Notes under the pieces: model-generated
Told to the model about the DNA's origin: nothing
Databases searched by the model: none
The model's input: the letters and a program-made list of their open reading frames with translations, nothing else
Part shown: positions 51,457 to 60,322 of the stretch, one piece after another
Numbering within the stretch: position 1 is the stretch's first letter
Layout: each line of letters opens with the position of its first letter
NCBI RefSeq assembly: GCF_900141785.1
Contig: NZ_FQYP01000013.1
Coordinates: 1 to 64,000 of the forward strand
Source: Aquimarina spongiae
Lineage (GTDB): Bacteria > Bacteroidota > Bacteroidia > Flavobacteriales > Flavobacteriaceae
Length of the DNA stretch: 64,000 bases
Reading direction: 5' to 3'
Position numbers and translations under genes: made by a program

Positions 51457-52668
51457 TTAGTCTAAAAGAGCTTCTTTTATTCTTTTAATTGCTTCTATAA
51501 TTTGTTCTGTGCTGGCAGCATAAGATATTCTAATGCAATTGGCATTTCCAAAGGCATCTCCTGTAACTGTTGCTACGTTGGCTTTTTCTAAAATAAACAT
51601 AGAAAAATCGGATGCATTTTGTATAGTATACCCTTTTATTGTTTTACCAAAGTAATGAGAGATATCTGGGAAAACATAAAATGCTCCTTCTGGTTCGTTA
51701 CACTCAAAACCTGGTATTTCGGCAAGTAAATCTAATATGAGTTTTCTACGCTCTTTAAACTCATCCACCATATATTGGATTTTGCTTACTGGTGCTTCTA
51801 ATGCAGTGATCACTGCGCGTTGCGCGATACAGTTTGCTCCACTGGTAACCTGACCTTGCATTTTATTACAAGCACGTGCAATAGAGGTAGGTGCTCCTAT
51901 ATAACCTATTCGCCATCCTGTCATGGCAAAAGCCTTGGCAACACCATTTACAGTAACAGTACGATCGTACATGTCTGCAAATTGTGCCATGGAAGCGTGT
52001 TCTTTTCTGTAATTGATATGCTCATAAATTTCATCACTTACTACTACAATCTCAGGATACTTTTGTAAAACATCTGCCAATGCTCTTAGTTCTTCCTTGC
52101 TGTAAATAGAACCACTAGGGTTACAAGGTGAGCTGTACCAAAGCATTTTTGTTTTTGGTGTAATAGCAGCTTCCAACTGTTCGGCAGTCATTTTAAAATC
52201 CGTAGTAATAGATGTCTTTACTTCTACAGGTACTCCTCCTGCTAATTTTATGATATCGCTATAACTTACCCAATAAGGACAAGGTAAAATCACCTCATCT
52301 CCTGGGTTGATATAAACTTGTGCCACATTATACAGTGCTTGCTTTGCTCCGGTAGAAACTACGATTTGAGATCTGTCGTACTCAAGATTGTTATCACGTT
52401 TAAATTTGGTGATGATGGCGTCTTTTAATTCTACATATCCATCTACAGGAGTGTAAGAATTGTAATTGTCGTTTACCGCTTGAATAGCAGCTTCTTTAAT
52501 AAAATCGGGAGTATTGAAATCTGGTTCTCCCAGACTTAAACCAATGATATCTTTCCCTTCAGCTCGTAATTCTCTTGCTTTGGCTGCCATTGCTAAAGTG
52601 GCAGAAGCTTTAAGTGAATTGATTCTGTCTGACAAATGTGCGCTCATTTCCGATACTTGTGTACTCAT
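51457..52668 (-). CDS. Pyridoxal phosphate aminotransferase, aspartate type
   Basis: The 403-residue fold-type I enzyme has SLGEPDFNTPDFI, STGAKQALYN, the Asn/Asp/Tyr pocket (CNPSGSIY, VVSDEIYEHI) and the Schiff-base Lys in GVAKAFAMTGWRIGY. The Arg that binds the substrate carboxylate lies in NCIRISYA. It is most like class Ib aspartate/prephenate aminotransferases, and the exact substrate is not certain. The start could also be ATG 52647 (MSAHLSDRINSL). It follows the desaturase gene by 20 bp on the same strand. Confidence 0.9.
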   Translation of the reverse strand: MSTQVSEMSAHLSDRINSLKASATLAMAAKARELRAEGKDIIGLSLGEPDFNTPDFIKEAAIQAVNDNYNSYTPVDGYVELKDAIITKFKRDNNLEYDRSQIVVSTGAKQALYNVAQVYINPGDEVILPCPYWVSYSDIIKLAGGVPVEVKTSITTDFKMTAEQLEAAITPKTKMLWYSSPCNPSGSIYSKEELRALADVLQKYPEIVVVSDEIYEHINYRKEHASMAQFADMYDRTVTVNGVAKAFAMTGWRIGYIGAPTSIARACNKMQGQVTSGANCIAQRAVITALEAPVSKIQYMVDEFKERRKLILDLLAEIPGFECNEPEGAFYVFPDISHYFGKTIKGYTIQNASDFSMFILEKANVATVTGDAFGNANCIRISYAASTEQIIEAIKRIKEALLD

Positions 52669-52688
52669 TTTAATTGGTAAATAAAAAG

Positions 52689-53789
52689 TTATGATTGAAT
52701 TGCAGGTTCCATGCCCATTTCTTTTAAATGTTTGAAATGTGCCATGATCGCCTTGCGTGTGGTTTTGTACTCGTTATAAGGTAGGTTAAACTCTTGAGCA
52801 GTTTGCTTTACAATTTTAGAAATTTTGGTGTAATGAATATGGCTGATATGGGGAAAAATATGATGCTCTACCTGGTGGTTCAATCCTCCGGTAAACCAAT
52901 TTACCAATCTGTTTTTGGTAGAAAAGTTAACTGTGGTAAATAATTGATGAATGGCCCATGTGTTTTTCATTGTGCCTGTTTGGTCAGGCATTGGCATATC
53001 AGCGCCTTCTACCATATGTGCCAATTGAAAAACAATACTAAGAATTAGACCGGCTACATAATGCATTACAAAAAAGCCAATCAGAATTTTCCACCATGCA
53101 ATCGACATAATAATCATGGGGAGTACAATCCAAATCAACAGATAAATTGCTTTTGTGATCACCACCGTACTCCACTGTTTTATAGGGCTTGGTAGTTTGC
53201 CATATGCTAGTTTTCTAGCTAAATACCTTTTGGTTTGTTTGAAATCTGTCGTCAAAGCCCAGTTAAAGGTTAGTAATCCATACAAGAATATGGAGTAGTA
53301 ATGCTGAAACTTGTGAAACCTTCTCCATTTGGCATGTTTGGTAAAACGAATTACTCGCCCTGCGTCCATATCTTCGTCATGTCCATGGATATTGGTATAG
53401 GTATGATGTAAGACATTGTGTTGTACCTGCCAGTTGTACACGTTTCCTGCAAGAACATACATGCTGCTTCCCATTAGCTTGTTTACCCATTTCTTTGACG
53501 AATAAGATCCGTGATTACCATCATGCATCACATTCATTCCAACTCCTGCCATTCCAACTCCCATAATTACGGTGAGTAGTAACATCCACCATTGTGAAAT
53601 ATTAAGTGTTAGGATCAAAAAATAAGGGGTAAGAAAAATGGAAAACATAATGATGGTTTTCAAATGTAATTTCCAGTTTCCTGTACGCTTTATGTCGTTT
53701 TCTTTGAAATACTGATTCACACGCTTATTCAACGTTCTGAAAAATTTAGAAGAATCTACTCTACTAAAACGTATATTCGGTTTAGTCAT
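52689..53789 (-). CDS. Membrane fatty acid desaturase
   Basis: The 366-residue protein has four main membrane helices and the three His boxes of di-iron desaturases: MHDGNHGSY (HxxxH), HNVLHHTYTNIHGHDED (HxxHH), and the C-terminal NHQVEHHIFPHI (QxxHH). The QVEHH form groups it with acyl-lipid/acyl-CoA front-end-like desaturases of bacteria. It should insert a double bond in membrane fatty acids, useful in cold sea water. It shares a strand with the aminotransferase. Confidence 0.92.
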   Translation of the reverse strand: MTKPNIRFSRVDSSKFFRTLNKRVNQYFKENDIKRTGNWKLHLKTIIMFSIFLTPYFLILTLNISQWWMLLLTVIMGVGMAGVGMNVMHDGNHGSYSSKKWVNKLMGSSMYVLAGNVYNWQVQHNVLHHTYTNIHGHDEDMDAGRVIRFTKHAKWRRFHKFQHYYSIFLYGLLTFNWALTTDFKQTKRYLARKLAYGKLPSPIKQWSTVVITKAIYLLIWIVLPMIIMSIAWWKILIGFFVMHYVAGLILSIVFQLAHMVEGADMPMPDQTGTMKNTWAIHQLFTTVNFSTKNRLVNWFTGGLNHQVEHHIFPHISHIHYTKISKIVKQTAQEFNLPYNEYKTTRKAIMAHFKHLKEMGMEPAIQS

Positions 53790-53900
53790 ATTGTTGAGGT
53801 TTATGACTAAACGAAATTAGCCACAGTAATATTGGGTAAATTTAGGTATTTAAATTTTTTTAACTTCCTAAAAAGAAATAAAATGTATCGATTTAACATG

Positions 53901-53908
53901 TATTTTTG
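53901..53908 (+). promoter_or_regulatory. -7 box of rsmG
   Basis: TATTTTTG followed by CG; the leader would be about 43 nt to the GTG start. It supports that start codon. Confidence 0.5.
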
Positions 53909-53957
53909 CGCTTTCATAAAGATGGATTTATTCTTAAAATAATAAAAAGGCTAAAGT

Positions 53958-54587
53958 GTGACTCTTATACAAAAATATTTTTCAGATTTAACAGAAGAAC
54001 AACTAGATCAATTCTCAAAATTAGGTGATCTATATAGAGAATGGAATTCGAAAATTAATGTCATATCTCGCAAGGACATTGATGCCTTATATGAGCGTCA
54101 TATATTACATTCTTTAGGAATTGCAAAGGTTCAAACCTTTCGGCCAGGGACTACAATATTAGATGTTGGTACAGGTGGGGGATTCCCGGGAGTTCCTTTG
54201 GCGATTATGTTTCCTGAAAGCCAATTTTATTTGGTAGATGTTATTGCAAAAAAGATTCGAGTGGTTAACGAAGTGGTAAAAGCGCTGGGACTTACCAATG
54301 TGAAAGCAGAACAAAGAAGAGCAGGTACTTTTGATGATCGCTTTGATTTTGTGGTGAGTAGAGCGGTGACCAATATGCCCGATTTTGTAAAGTGGGTACG
54401 TAAAAATATTGCCAAAAAAAGTGTACACGAATTACAAAATGGGATTCTGTATCTCAAGGGAGGTGATCTTACCGAAGAATTGGCTAGCTTTCCAAAAGCT
54501 ACACAATACAATCTTTCTGATATTTTTGAAGAATCTTTTTTCGAGACCAAAAAAGTGGTGCACTTACCCTTAAAGTATAAGTTGTAA
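53958..54587 (+). CDS. rsmG: 16S rRNA (guanine-527-N7) methyltransferase
   Basis: The 209-residue class I methyltransferase has LYREWNSKINVISRKD near the start, the cofactor loop TTILDVGTGGGFPGVPLAI and the RsmG mark FDFVVSRAVTNMPDFVKW. It methylates G527 of 16S rRNA. The start is GTG 53958, since no ATG precedes the conserved N-terminus. It converges on the LytTR gene with a 5-bp gap. Confidence 0.95.
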   Translation: MTLIQKYFSDLTEEQLDQFSKLGDLYREWNSKINVISRKDIDALYERHILHSLGIAKVQTFRPGTTILDVGTGGGFPGVPLAIMFPESQFYLVDVIAKKIRVVNEVVKALGLTNVKAEQRRAGTFDDRFDFVVSRAVTNMPDFVKWVRKNIAKKSVHELQNGILYLKGGDLTEELASFPKATQYNLSDIFEESFFETKKVVHLPLKYKL

Positions 54588-54592
54588 ATAGG

Positions 54593-55348
54593 TCAAGAAT
54601 CATATATGGATAGTTCTTTGATATCAAACTTGGCACCTACAGGTAATGAAGCTCCGTTATTCATCTCAACCGAGTCGTTATCATAAGATCTTAAGTGGTT
54701 AGTGTTGATAATGAAGGACTTTTGTATTCGAGCAAATTTATCGTCTTCCAATTGTTCAAGGCACTTTTTTAAACTTTGATATACCGTGATTTTTGAATGG
54801 TCTTGTAGATGATAATTAACATAGTTTCCAAGTCCTTCAATATAAACAATGTCATAAATAGCAATACGATGAGTACGTCTATTAGACTTTAATTCTATCA
54901 TTTTATCAGGTATTTGTTCGTTGTTCTCCTTTTCTTTAAAATAAAGCAATAGAATATAAACCGACGAAACAAATATGATCGTTGTGTTAATCAATACAGA
55001 AGATCGAATCATTGCTGGAATATCAAATATCTTAGAAAAGACAAATTGATCAAAGTCTTCAATAAAAAAGAACATAAAAAGCCGTTGAGCGATACTAGCA
55101 AATAGTAGCAGCAATATGTAATACACAACAAATGCTATAAACTTTTTTTGCAGTAAGTATTTTGGGATTAAAAAAAGAATACAACAGTATACAGTAAGAA
55201 TACGAATAGGCAGTAAAACAAATTCCAAGAAGAAAGAAGCTTTGTAATCTCCATTCTGTACCCATATTAAACTAAATAAAAGATAATAGGTAATCCAGAA
55301 TACTACCTGGATAATGACTTTGTTTTTTCTGTCTAGCGTTATTGTCAT
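54593..55348 (-). CDS. Membrane LytTR-type transcriptional regulator
   Basis: The 251-residue protein has four predicted helices in the first 140 residues and a LytTR DNA-binding domain at about 150-245 (RIAIYDIVYIEGLGNYVNYHL, FARIQKSFIINTNHLRSY). It has no receiver domain, so the membrane part is the likely sensor. It is divergent from the PDZ-hydrolase gene (171-bp gap), which is its most likely target. No clear pair of LytTR repeats was found there. Confidence 0.88.
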   Translation of the reverse strand: MTITLDRKNKVIIQVVFWITYYLLFSLIWVQNGDYKASFFLEFVLLPIRILTVYCCILFLIPKYLLQKKFIAFVVYYILLLLFASIAQRLFMFFFIEDFDQFVFSKIFDIPAMIRSSVLINTTIIFVSSVYILLLYFKEKENNEQIPDKMIELKSNRRTHRIAIYDIVYIEGLGNYVNYHLQDHSKITVYQSLKKCLEQLEDDKFARIQKSFIINTNHLRSYDNDSVEMNNGASLPVGAKFDIKELSIYDS

Positions 55349-55519
55349 AATACATTCTGTAGGGAAAAGGTGATTTGATATAAAAACCGAAGTACTTTAT
55401 ATAAATTAACCCTTACTACCTCCCAATCTTTTTACTATTGCTCTATCCGGAAGTAAATACGTTTATCCAGGATTTGAGCAGGTAACCTTTTAATGAATCA
55501 CAAATATAAAAACTAACAA

Positions 55520-56827
55520 ATGAAAAAAATAGGGGTATTAGTATTGGTTTTTTTTAGTATCACCACACAATGTTTATCTCAAACATTAAAAAGAAGAGCT
55601 TCGTTTGAAGCTAAAATTTCATGGCCGGATAACAAAACACCAGGAGCAAAGGTTGAAGAAATCGATGAAGGGTCTCCATTGCTTAACGCAGGTTTTAAAG
55701 TAGGAGATGTGATCATAAATGTAGATCATCGACCGGTACTTAATTCAGAAGATTGGAGTGCTATAATCTACGGGATTCGTTCTGATCAAAAAACTTATAT
55801 CGTGGTCAAAAGAGGAGTTGATAAAATTAGTCATGAGGTAGTGTTAAACCCTTTGCCAAAAGAGCAGCATGATGTTTTAGATACTTTTTATGAGAGCGTA
55901 ACTAGCGAATATGGAATACGCCAACGGGTAATTATTACCAAACCTAAAGGGAAAGGACCTTTTCCTGCTATTTTCTTGATTCAGGGGTTGAGTTGTTCCA
56001 CAATAGAAAAATACTCGGGTAGAAGTAACAACTGGGTGCGATTAATTAAAGATTTGGCCGAGAAATCGAATATGGTTTTGGTCAGGGTAGAAAAACCAGG
56101 AGTAGGGGATAGTGAAGGAGATTGTGGGAAAACGGACTTCCAAACCGAGATTAGTGGATACGAAGCTGCGATGCAATTGCTCAAATCAAAAACGTATATC
56201 CAACAAGATAAAGTGATCGTATACGGAAATAGTATGGGGAGTGCTTTGGCTCCATATATTGCGAATCAATTTAATGCTGCAGGAGTCATATCAGATGGAA
56301 CGTTTTTCAAATCCTGGTACGAGCATATGCTGGAAATAGAACGTAGAATATTAGGGATCGAGGGCAAATCTCAAAAAGAAATTTATGACTTGATGAATAC
56401 AGTGTACATTCCTATCTACTATAAAATGTTGATTGAAAAGAGAAGTTATCATGATATTTTAGAGGAAAACCCGTTGTTTAAAAAATATCACAGGCATGGT
56501 CCTTTCCATATGTATGGCCGTCCTGTTGAATATTACCATCAGGTACAAGATTTTAATTTTGCTTTCGAATGGCAGAAAATAAAAGTGCCAGTTAGAATTC
56601 GATGGGGGACTAATGATTGGATTATGACCGAGAATGATAATGATATGATCATAGCTCTTTTAGAAAAATCAAATCATAAGGATCATCAACTCTATAAATA
56701 TCCAAAGTTAGATCATTGGTCAACGATTCATCCGGATTACGGTTCAAGTTTTAATTTTAAACCTGGAAAATGGGAAGATAAAATCAGCCAGCAAATTATT
56801 GATTGGGCATGGGAAATGGTGAAATGA
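55520..56827 (+). CDS. Exported alpha/beta hydrolase with N-terminal PDZ domain
   Basis: The 435-residue protein has a signal peptide ending CLSQ. A PDZ domain at about 35-110 has EEIDEGSPLLNAGFKVGDVI in the ligand loop. A hydrolase of about 310 residues follows, with Ser in the elbow YGNSMGSAL, Asp in WGTNDWIM and His in KLDHWST, a full catalytic triad. An Asp/Glu-rich cap lies between. Such fusions are known in Bacteroidota; the substrate, a peptide or ester, is unknown. It is divergent from the LytTR gene and convergent with the mannan regulator gene. Confidence 0.85.
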   Translation: MKKIGVLVLVFFSITTQCLSQTLKRRASFEAKISWPDNKTPGAKVEEIDEGSPLLNAGFKVGDVIINVDHRPVLNSEDWSAIIYGIRSDQKTYIVVKRGVDKISHEVVLNPLPKEQHDVLDTFYESVTSEYGIRQRVIITKPKGKGPFPAIFLIQGLSCSTIEKYSGRSNNWVRLIKDLAEKSNMVLVRVEKPGVGDSEGDCGKTDFQTEISGYEAAMQLLKSKTYIQQDKVIVYGNSMGSALAPYIANQFNAAGVISDGTFFKSWYEHMLEIERRILGIEGKSQKEIYDLMNTVYIPIYYKMLIEKRSYHDILEENPLFKKYHRHGPFHMYGRPVEYYHQVQDFNFAFEWQKIKVPVRIRWGTNDWIMTENDNDMIIALLEKSNHKDHQLYKYPKLDHWSTIHPDYGSSFNFKPGKWEDKISQQIIDWAWEMVK

Positions 56828-56838
56828 TTCGTGCAAGG

Positions 56839-57720
56839 CTATAAAACCTTTTTGACACCTTCGAAGTTTTTGATGTATTCTGTAGGGGTGCAGTTTTTTC
56901 GGGACTTGAAGATGCGATTAAAATTTGATACATTATTGAAGCCAGCTTTGTAAGCGATTTCTGCAATGGATTCATCATTCTCTAATAACCATTGAGAGGC
57001 AAAACCAATACGAACATCGTTAAGATAGTCTATAAAAGTTTTGCCTGTTCTTTTCTTTATGAAACGACTAAAGGAGACTTCTGTCATATTTACTAGTGCT
57101 GCTACGTCTTTAACTTTAAGTTTTTCCCTGAAATTTTCTTTAACATACTCATTGATGACTTTGATTTTTTCGCTATTGTGAAAATTTTCCGTGGTAGGAG
57201 AATAGGAGGACAACTTCTTTTGACCTTCAGAAATAGCCAGAAAATGCAATAAAGAAATAAAAGAAAGAAAGTATTCGAGGCCTTCTAATTTTGATAAGTT
57301 CCTGATTTTAGAATATGCAGCGATTGCTGTTTCTCTAGAAAAAAGGATCCCATAAAAAGAGTCTTCAATTAGTTTTTTTATGGGCTTCATTAGGGATCTG
57401 TTCAACAATGAATCCTGCAAAAGATTGTCATGAAATTGAAGTGTGATCTCATGAATTTCCTTTTGTTTACAGTTATGTAGTGTCCACCCATGAAATAGAT
57501 TAGGCCCTATAAGAACTAATTCGTAATCTTCGATGTCTTGCATATGATCACCAATGATTCTTTGAACTCCTTTACCGTTATGAATGAAATTAAGTTCGAA
57601 TTCAGGATGAAAGTGAACAGGAAAATCAAAATCATCTTTGATTCTATCAAATACAAGAAAACAATCGCTCGCCGTAAGCGGGGTGATTTCTCTATGAATA
57701 TCTTGTTCCAAAAGCTTCAT
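56839..57720 (-). CDS. AraC-family regulator with cupin domain, mannan cluster
   Basis: The 293-residue protein has an N-terminal cupin-like domain (FPVHFHPEFELNFIHNGKG, with HFHPE) and a C-terminal AraC double helix-turn-helix at about 190-285 (KVKDVAALVNMTEVSFSRFIKK, SIAEIAYKAGFNNVSNFNRIFK, TPTEYIKNF). It is divergent from the epimerase gene and next to the whole mannan-use cluster. It is probably the local activator, sensing a manno-oligosaccharide or related sugar; this is inference. It is unlike the hybrid two-component regulators common in polysaccharide loci. Confidence 0.88.
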   Translation of the reverse strand: MKLLEQDIHREITPLTASDCFLVFDRIKDDFDFPVHFHPEFELNFIHNGKGVQRIIGDHMQDIEDYELVLIGPNLFHGWTLHNCKQKEIHEITLQFHDNLLQDSLLNRSLMKPIKKLIEDSFYGILFSRETAIAAYSKIRNLSKLEGLEYFLSFISLLHFLAISEGQKKLSSYSPTTENFHNSEKIKVINEYVKENFREKLKVKDVAALVNMTEVSFSRFIKKRTGKTFIDYLNDVRIGFASQWLLENDESIAEIAYKAGFNNVSNFNRIFKSRKNCTPTEYIKNFEGVKKVL

Positions 57721-57778
57721 CTACGGAATAGGATTAGTAATTGACTAAATAGTGTCAAAATCTAAAAATAATATAAAA

Positions 57779-57786
57779 TAGTTTTG
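57779..57786 (+). promoter_or_regulatory. -7 box of the mannan operon
   Basis: TAGTTTTG matches TAnnTTTG, about 40 bp before the epimerase ATG. The missing -33 element suits a promoter that needs an activator. A short inverted repeat CTATAAGATAG follows. Confidence 0.45.
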
Positions 57787-57825
57787 AACTGTCTATAAGA
57801 TAGTAATTATTAATTCTATACTAAT

Positions 57826-59019
57826 ATGAGGATTGCTTTGCAAGAATTAAAAGAAGCTACAAAAAAAGAACTTGCCCATATTTTGAAATATTGGGAAGAA
57901 CATACCTTAGATACCAAATACGGAGGATTTATTGGTCATATAACATATCCGGATCAAAAGAAACCATTAAGTAATAAAGGGATCATACTCAATTCAAGAA
58001 TTTTATGGACTTTTTCAGCAGCTTCTAACTTTTACAAAGACAACCGGTATGAGTTACTGTGCCAAAGAAGTTTTGATTATCTCAAAACCTATTTTAGGGA
58101 TACGGAGTATGGAGGAGTTTTTTGGGAGCTAAACTACAAAGGAGAAGTTGTACATGCCAAAAAGCAAGTCTATGCACAAGCTTTTATGATATATGCCCTA
58201 TCTGAATATTATCTGTTTTCTAAAAATAAAGAAAGTAAAACATGGGCGATCGAGATTTTTAACTTGATAGAAAATCATGCGCTAGATCATCAAGATGGAG
58301 GGTATATCGAAGCCTTTGATCAACAATGGAATCAGATCGAAGATATGCGATTGAGTGAGAAAGATGATAATACTGCCAAAACTATGAATACTCATCTTCA
58401 TTTGTTGGAAGCGTATACCGTGTTTTTTAAAATTTATCCAGAGAATCAAGTCAAAGAGGCGATCAAGAAATTAATCCATCTTTTTTTGAATGTGTTTTTG
58501 GACAAGATCGGGCATTTTAATCTGTTTTTTGATGAGAAATGGAACCTGAAAAGTAACATTTATTCGTACGGCCATGATATTGAAGCAGCATGGTTGCTGG
58601 TAGAAGCTGCGGTGGCAATTCAGGATGAAAAAATAATCGATCAGGTAAAAAATGCTGCGATTAAAATAGCAGATCGATTTATGCAGGTGGCTATCGATGA
58701 TGATGGAGGTGTAATGAATGAAGAAAACTATGTTGCCGGAGATATAGATAAAGATAGGCATTGGTGGCCTCAAGCTGAAGGTATGATTGGTTTGTATTAC
58801 GCGTACCAAATTACAGGAGAACAGAGGTACCTCGAAACCGCGAAAAGGATTTGGGAATTCATTACTTCAAAAATGATCGACCAAAAGTATGGAGAATGGT
58901 TTTGGCGCATAGATGCGAACGGGCATCATAATCCAAAGGATGAAAAAGTAGGGATGTGGAAATGTCCATATCATAATAGTAGGGCGTGTATGCAATTGCA
59001 TCTTTATGATGTGTATTAA
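57826..59019 (+). CDS. Mannobiose/cellobiose 2-epimerase (AGE family)
   Basis: The 397-residue (alpha/alpha)6-barrel has the AGE family residues: KYGGFIGHITYP, RILWTFSAAS, GGVFWELNYKG, KQVYAQAFMIYALSEYY, GHDIEAAWLLVEAA, RHWWPQAEGM and FWRIDANG. The catalytic His are in YGHDIEA and near KCPYHNSRACMQLH. With GH26, GH130 and a GPH transporter alongside, it is most likely the mannobiose 2-epimerase that converts beta-1,4-mannobiose to mannosyl-glucose. It is the first gene of the cluster. Confidence 0.88.
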   Translation: MRIALQELKEATKKELAHILKYWEEHTLDTKYGGFIGHITYPDQKKPLSNKGIILNSRILWTFSAASNFYKDNRYELLCQRSFDYLKTYFRDTEYGGVFWELNYKGEVVHAKKQVYAQAFMIYALSEYYLFSKNKESKTWAIEIFNLIENHALDHQDGGYIEAFDQQWNQIEDMRLSEKDDNTAKTMNTHLHLLEAYTVFFKIYPENQVKEAIKKLIHLFLNVFLDKIGHFNLFFDEKWNLKSNIYSYGHDIEAAWLLVEAAVAIQDEKIIDQVKNAAIKIADRFMQVAIDDDGGVMNEENYVAGDIDKDRHWWPQAEGMIGLYYAYQITGEQRYLETAKRIWEFITSKMIDQKYGEWFWRIDANGHHNPKDEKVGMWKCPYHNSRACMQLHLYDVY

Positions 59020-59158
59020 AAACCAGGGAAAAGCACAATTTAGTAGAGTGCTCCTAGGATTCGTATAGGAATTGATAAAATAGTATTACACAACTTTTTT
59101 CATCAGCACTATTTTTACCATGCTCTTGGTTAAAAGGTAATTATATAACCTGATTTAA

Positions 59159-60310
59159 ATGATGAAAAAAAATAGTTGGGATATTCAAGATGTTCATCGT
59201 GTTGCAAATGTTGTAGCAGTAATCATGTTTGCATTGTGGCTTCAGTCCTGTGGCTCATCCCGATCAATGCGACAAAAAAATAAGTTAGTGGATACCAAGG
59301 CAACTGCTAAAACACATTACTTGTTTAATCGGATAAAGGAAATTCCTAAAAAAGGGTATGCCTTTGGTCACCAGGATGCAACGGCTTACGGTATTAATTG
59401 GAAAAATGATGGAGATACTTACCAAAGTGATGTGCAACAAGTGTCTGGAGACTTCCCCGGAGTGTATGGTTTTGAAATTGGCCATATAGAGCTGGGGAAT
59501 CAACACAATCTGGATACTGTGAATTTTGAGGTAATGAGGAACTTGATTAGGAAAGCTCATAAAGATAAAGGCATTATTACCATTAGTTGGCATCCCAATA
59601 ATCCTATGTCTGGTAAAAGTAGTTGGGATACTACCTCAACCGTAAAACAAATCCTGAAAGGAGGAGTGTTATACGATAGTTACAAAGAGTATTTGGCAAA
59701 AGTAGCCTTGTTTTTGAAGAAGTTAGATGGTTTTTGGCAAAGTGATATTCCTGTGGTATTTCGTCCATTTCACGAGATGAATGGAGATTGGTTTTGGTGG
59801 GGGAGTTCAAGTTGCAGCCCTGAAGAGTATAAAAAACTATGGAGAGAAACGGTAGCCATATTAAGTAATGAATTGAAGGTGCACAATATTTTATATATGT
59901 ACTCTCCGAATCTTTTAAAAAAAGAAGAAGAGTTTTTGAGGTACTACCCGGGGGATGATTATGTAGATCTCTTAGGTGTTGATGTATATCAGTATACTAC
60001 TGATGTTGAATATATGGAAATCTTAAAACGTAATCTCGAGGTTTTAAAAGCGATAGCGGTAAAGAAAAACATGCCTTATGCACTTTCTGAAGCGGGGCAC
60101 GAGAAATTAGATAGCTCTGAAAACTGGTGGACAGAGATTCTGGATAAAAGTATATCGAATACGGGGATATCGTGGGCATTATTTTGGAGAAATGCTCGAG
60201 AAAGTCATTTTTATGTCCCTTTTCAAGGGCAAAAGACTAGTGAAAATTTCAAAGCGTATAGAAAACTACCTCATGTGTTGTTTTTAGAAGAAATAAGTAA
60301 TATCAAATAA
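59159..60310 (+). CDS. GH26 endo-beta-1,4-mannanase lipoprotein
   Basis: The 383-residue protein has a lipobox at LWLQSC (Cys31), so it should be anchored at the envelope. The GH26 TIM barrel follows: GHQDATAYGINW, ITISWHPNNPMSG, the acid/base Glu in VFRPFHEMNGDWFWWG and the nucleophile Glu in YALSEAGHE. It cuts mannan or glucomannan to mannobiose. In Bacteroides fragilis the matching enzyme opens a four-gene mannan pathway of the same make-up. The gene ends directly before the transporter gene. Confidence 0.93.
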   Translation: MMKKNSWDIQDVHRVANVVAVIMFALWLQSCGSSRSMRQKNKLVDTKATAKTHYLFNRIKEIPKKGYAFGHQDATAYGINWKNDGDTYQSDVQQVSGDFPGVYGFEIGHIELGNQHNLDTVNFEVMRNLIRKAHKDKGIITISWHPNNPMSGKSSWDTTSTVKQILKGGVLYDSYKEYLAKVALFLKKLDGFWQSDIPVVFRPFHEMNGDWFWWGSSSCSPEEYKKLWRETVAILSNELKVHNILYMYSPNLLKKEEEFLRYYPGDDYVDLLGVDVYQYTTDVEYMEILKRNLEVLKAIAVKKNMPYALSEAGHEKLDSSENWWTEILDKSISNTGISWALFWRNARESHFYVPFQGQKTSENFKAYRKLPHVLFLEEISNIK

Positions 60311-60322
60311 GTGTCATGGGAT

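Noticed and set aside
59041..59158. A promoter for the mannanase gene separate from the epimerase gene
   Set aside because: No TAnnTTTG box was found in the 139-bp gap; co-transcription is as likely.
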